A model generated the notes under the pieces. The model did no database searches, was not told the origin of the DNA, and saw nothing but the letters and a program-made list of their open reading frames with translations. Position numbers and translations under genes: made by a program. From Dehalococcoidia bacterium UBA1152 (GTDB lineage: Bacteria > Chloroflexota > Dehalococcoidia > Lucifugimonadales > UBA2962), in the NCBI GenBank assembly GCA_002311285.1, contig DBZU01000019.1, positions 13,094 through 39,658 of the forward strand: a stretch of DNA of 26,565 bases, read 5' to 3'. Shown here piece by piece: positions 24,574 to 26,565 of this stretch (position 1 is its first letter; each line of letters opens with the position of its first letter).

Positions 24574-26367
24574 TTGCATAAAAGTATCGATTGCGGTTCA
24601 TTACGGGAAGCCCATGTAAATACTGAAGTTATACTGGCTGGCTGGGTACACAGGAGGCGGGATCACGGAAATATTATCTTTTTAGACTTACGGGACCGAG
24701 AGGGACTAATACAGGTAGTTTTTGATCCTACAAATGCTCAAAATGCCCATGGTATTGCCGAATCTGTGCGAAATGAATGGGTTGTGAAAATTGAAGGAGC
24801 AGTTTCTCTTAGACCAAAAGGAACTAAAAATCCCGATATGCCAACAGGATCTGTAGAGGTTATAGCAAATGATATAGAGATTCTAGCAAGATCTAAAACA
24901 CCTCCTTTTTACATAAATGAAGATTCTGAAGTGGATGAGTCAATAAGATTGAGATACCGATATATGGATCTTCGTCGTCCATTTATGAGAGATGTTTTAA
25001 TTTTGCGGCATAAAGTAGTTAAATTCATACGTGATTTTCTTGACAGCCGTAATTTTATTGAAATAGAGACCCCTATTCTAATTAAAAGCACTCCAGAAGG
25101 AGCCCGTGATTATATTGTTCCAAGTCGCGTACATCCTGGTATGTTTTATGCACTACCTCAGTCCCCTCAACAGTTAAAACAGTTGTTAATGGCATCAGGC
25201 TTTGAAAGATATTTTCAGATAGCGAGATGTTTTAGAGATGAAGATTTAAGGGCTGATAGGCAGCCCGAACACACTCAATTGGATTTGGAGATGAGTTTTG
25301 TCCATCGAGACGACATATTAAACTTAATTGAAGAATTGCTTGTTGAGCTAGTATCTTCATTAGTTCCAGATAAAACCGTTTTAAAGCCTTTCCCTAGATT
25401 TACATATCATGAATCCATGTCAAGTTATGGTTCCGATAAACCGGATTTACGGTTTGATCTAATGCTAAAAGACCTCACAAATTGTTTTACCAACAGTAGT
25501 TTTCAGGTGTTCAAGAAAGTAATTGAAAACAATGGAATTGTAAAAGGCATCGTTGTTCCTGGTCAGGGAGGGATGCCACGCAAAAAGCTTGATCGTCTTG
25601 TTGAGTTGGCTCGTGAATTTGGCGCTCAAGGTTTAGTTTGGATTGGTCTATCAGAAGGTTTTTCTGATGAGGATTTAGATACTAAAAATATAAGATCGCC
25701 AATAGCCAAATTTATTTCTGTTGAAGAATTAACAAAAGTGATATCTGTGACAAAAGCTTCAGCGAATGATTTATTATTGATAGTCTCTGGTAAAAAAAAT
25801 GTGACAGAAAATGTGTTGGGGCAGATCAGAAATGAGATTGGGAAAACCTTATCTTTAGCTGATCCTAACGATTTACGTTTTGCCTTTATAGTTGATTTTC
25901 CGTTATTTGAACCGGGTGAACAGAAAGGGGAATGGACAGCAGTGCATCACGCTTTTACGATGCCTAAAGCAGGGGCTTTTGCTGAACTGGAAAAAGACCC
26001 AGGCTCAGTGATTGCAGATTCATATGATTTGGTTTGTAATGGTCTAGAGATTGCTAGTGGTAGTATCAGGGTACATGATAGAGATCTTCAAGAAAGAATA
26101 CTATCTGTGCTTGGTTATAGTAAGACACAAATAGACGAGCGATTTGGCCAACTACTTGAAGCTTTTGATTATGGCACTCCACCTCATGGCGGAATAGCCC
26201 CGGGAATTGATCGATTGGTTATGATTTTAGCTGGACTTGATAGTATACGTGATACTATTGCTTTTCCTAAAACCCAGAGTGCTATAGATCCTCTATTTGG
26301 TTCGCCAAGCCCTGTGGAGAAAATTCAGCTTGATGAGCTAAAGTTGCGGCTGGTTGATAGTGACTAG
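24574..26367 (+). CDS. aspS: aspartyl-tRNA synthetase, probably non-discriminating (Asp/Asn)
   Basis: AspRS charges tRNA with aspartate. The 597-residue bacterial-type enzyme has an N-terminal OB anticodon domain (about 15-105), the class II core with QSPQQLKQLLMASGFERYFQ and FRDEDLRADRQPEHTQLDLE (motif 2), the GAD insertion and motif 3 GGIAPGIDRLVMILAG. The anticodon domain has H31 (RRRDHGN) and G83 (RPKGTKNP), the residue pair known from non-discriminating AspRS, where discriminating enzymes carry Leu and Lys. It would therefore also make Asp-tRNA(Asn), to be amidated by GatCAB (not in this window). Start TTG 24574 is the only one possible, because an in-frame stop lies 10-12 bases upstream. 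Confidence 0.95.
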   Translation: MHKSIDCGSLREAHVNTEVILAGWVHRRRDHGNIIFLDLRDREGLIQVVFDPTNAQNAHGIAESVRNEWVVKIEGAVSLRPKGTKNPDMPTGSVEVIANDIEILARSKTPPFYINEDSEVDESIRLRYRYMDLRRPFMRDVLILRHKVVKFIRDFLDSRNFIEIETPILIKSTPEGARDYIVPSRVHPGMFYALPQSPQQLKQLLMASGFERYFQIARCFRDEDLRADRQPEHTQLDLEMSFVHRDDILNLIEELLVELVSSLVPDKTVLKPFPRFTYHESMSSYGSDKPDLRFDLMLKDLTNCFTNSSFQVFKKVIENNGIVKGIVVPGQGGMPRKKLDRLVELAREFGAQGLVWIGLSEGFSDEDLDTKNIRSPIAKFISVEELTKVISVTKASANDLLLIVSGKKNVTENVLGQIRNEIGKTLSLADPNDLRFAFIVDFPLFEPGEQKGEWTAVHHAFTMPKAGAFAELEKDPGSVIADSYDLVCNGLEIASGSIRVHDRDLQERILSVLGYSKTQIDERFGQLLEAFDYGTPPHGGIAPGIDRLVMILAGLDSIRDTIAFPKTQSAIDPLFGSPSPVEKIQLDELKLRLVDSD

Positions 26368-26429
26368 TTAAATTGGATAGTTAGGTATTGAGATAAAGCT
26401 GGCTAAACTCTGCTACTAACGTTTGTGAG

Positions 26430-26438
26430 TGCTATAAT
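26430..26438 (+). promoter_or_regulatory. extended -10 promoter of tRNA-Ser
   Basis: Consensus TATAAT (26433-26438) preceded by TGC, a TGn extended -10. The -35 position (26410-26415, CTGCTA) is poor, as is usual with extended -10 promoters. The predicted start is about 35 bases before the tRNA. Confidence 0.6.
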
Positions 26439-26478
26439 TTTCTATTTAAACACTTTATTCGAGGTTGTTTTATTACTC

Positions 26479-26565
26479 GGAGAGGTGGCCGAGCGGCTTA
26501 AGGCGCTAGTCTCGAAAACTAGTATGCGAGGTAATCGTATCGCGGGTTCGAATCCCGCCCTCTCC
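26479..26565 (+). tRNA. tRNA-Ser(CGA), cut at the window edge
   Basis: The acceptor stem GGAGAGG/CCTCTCC pairs perfectly (26479-26485 with 26559-26565). The anticodon stem CTAGT/ACTAG closes loop CTCGAAA with anticodon CGA, reading UCG. A long variable arm (about TGCGA...TCGTA) marks class II serine tRNA. The T arm is GCGGG-TTCGAAT-CCCGC. The window ends at base 72, so the discriminator base and any CCA are missing. Confidence 0.95.

Overview
The window is a compact, AT-rich piece of bacterial chromosome (estimated by eye at well under 45% G+C) that carries mostly core genes. I see no phage, IS element, CRISPR array or transfer signature. RNase Y, a split two-subunit transketolase, a short-type nicotinate phosphoribosyltransferase and a PlsY tail with a DRD...REAW motif point to a low-GC Chloroflexota lineage (Dehalococcoidia/SAR202-like). 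That placement is an inference from gene content, not a measured phylogeny. TTG and GTG starts are common, and several true starts lie inside longer open frames.

Layout. At the left edge are the 3' part of an ABC-2 exporter ATPase and its coupled permease, then transketolase N and C subunits (tktA-tktB, plus strand). These converge on a minus-strand ffh and gyrA block. A C26 glutamine amidotransferase-like hydrolase and two tandem paralogous six-helix membrane proteins follow, also on the minus strand. From 10.3 to 14.7 kb the plus strand carries recA, recX, a CNNM/CorC-type transporter and tilS. From 20.7 down to 14.7 kb the minus strand carries purF-purM-purH, a dolichyl-phosphate-glucose-synthase-like glycosyltransferase and a nicotinate phosphoribosyltransferase. 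The right end (plus strand) has rny, a PHP phosphoesterase, plsY, aspS and a tRNA-Ser(CGA) cut at the window edge one base before its discriminator.

How the genes work together. Most serve nucleotide and translation housekeeping: purF, purM and purH are three steps of IMP synthesis; tktAB feeds pentose phosphate towards PRPP; the nicotinate enzyme uses PRPP; tilS, aspS and tRNA-Ser serve decoding; ffh and plsY serve the membrane; gyrA, recA and recX handle DNA. AspRS carries H31 and G83, the non-discriminating signature, so this organism probably makes Asn-tRNA by transamidation.

The most unusual part is 8.3-10.25 kb. A roughly 977-bp cassette (promoter/leader, 239-codon membrane protein, 3' hairpin) occurs twice in tandem. 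The 167-bp leaders are nearly identical (one substitution, two 1-base indels) although the proteins are only about half identical. This suggests gene conversion or strong selection on the leader. One leader indel decides whether an upstream ATG is in frame with the gene or forms a 9-codon upstream ORF overlapping the start. Other points are an Ala replacing a usually conserved His in TktB, Gln at the quinolone Ser position of GyrA, Trp203 in RecA loop L2, and inverted repeats at the tkt promoter and the gyrA 3' end.
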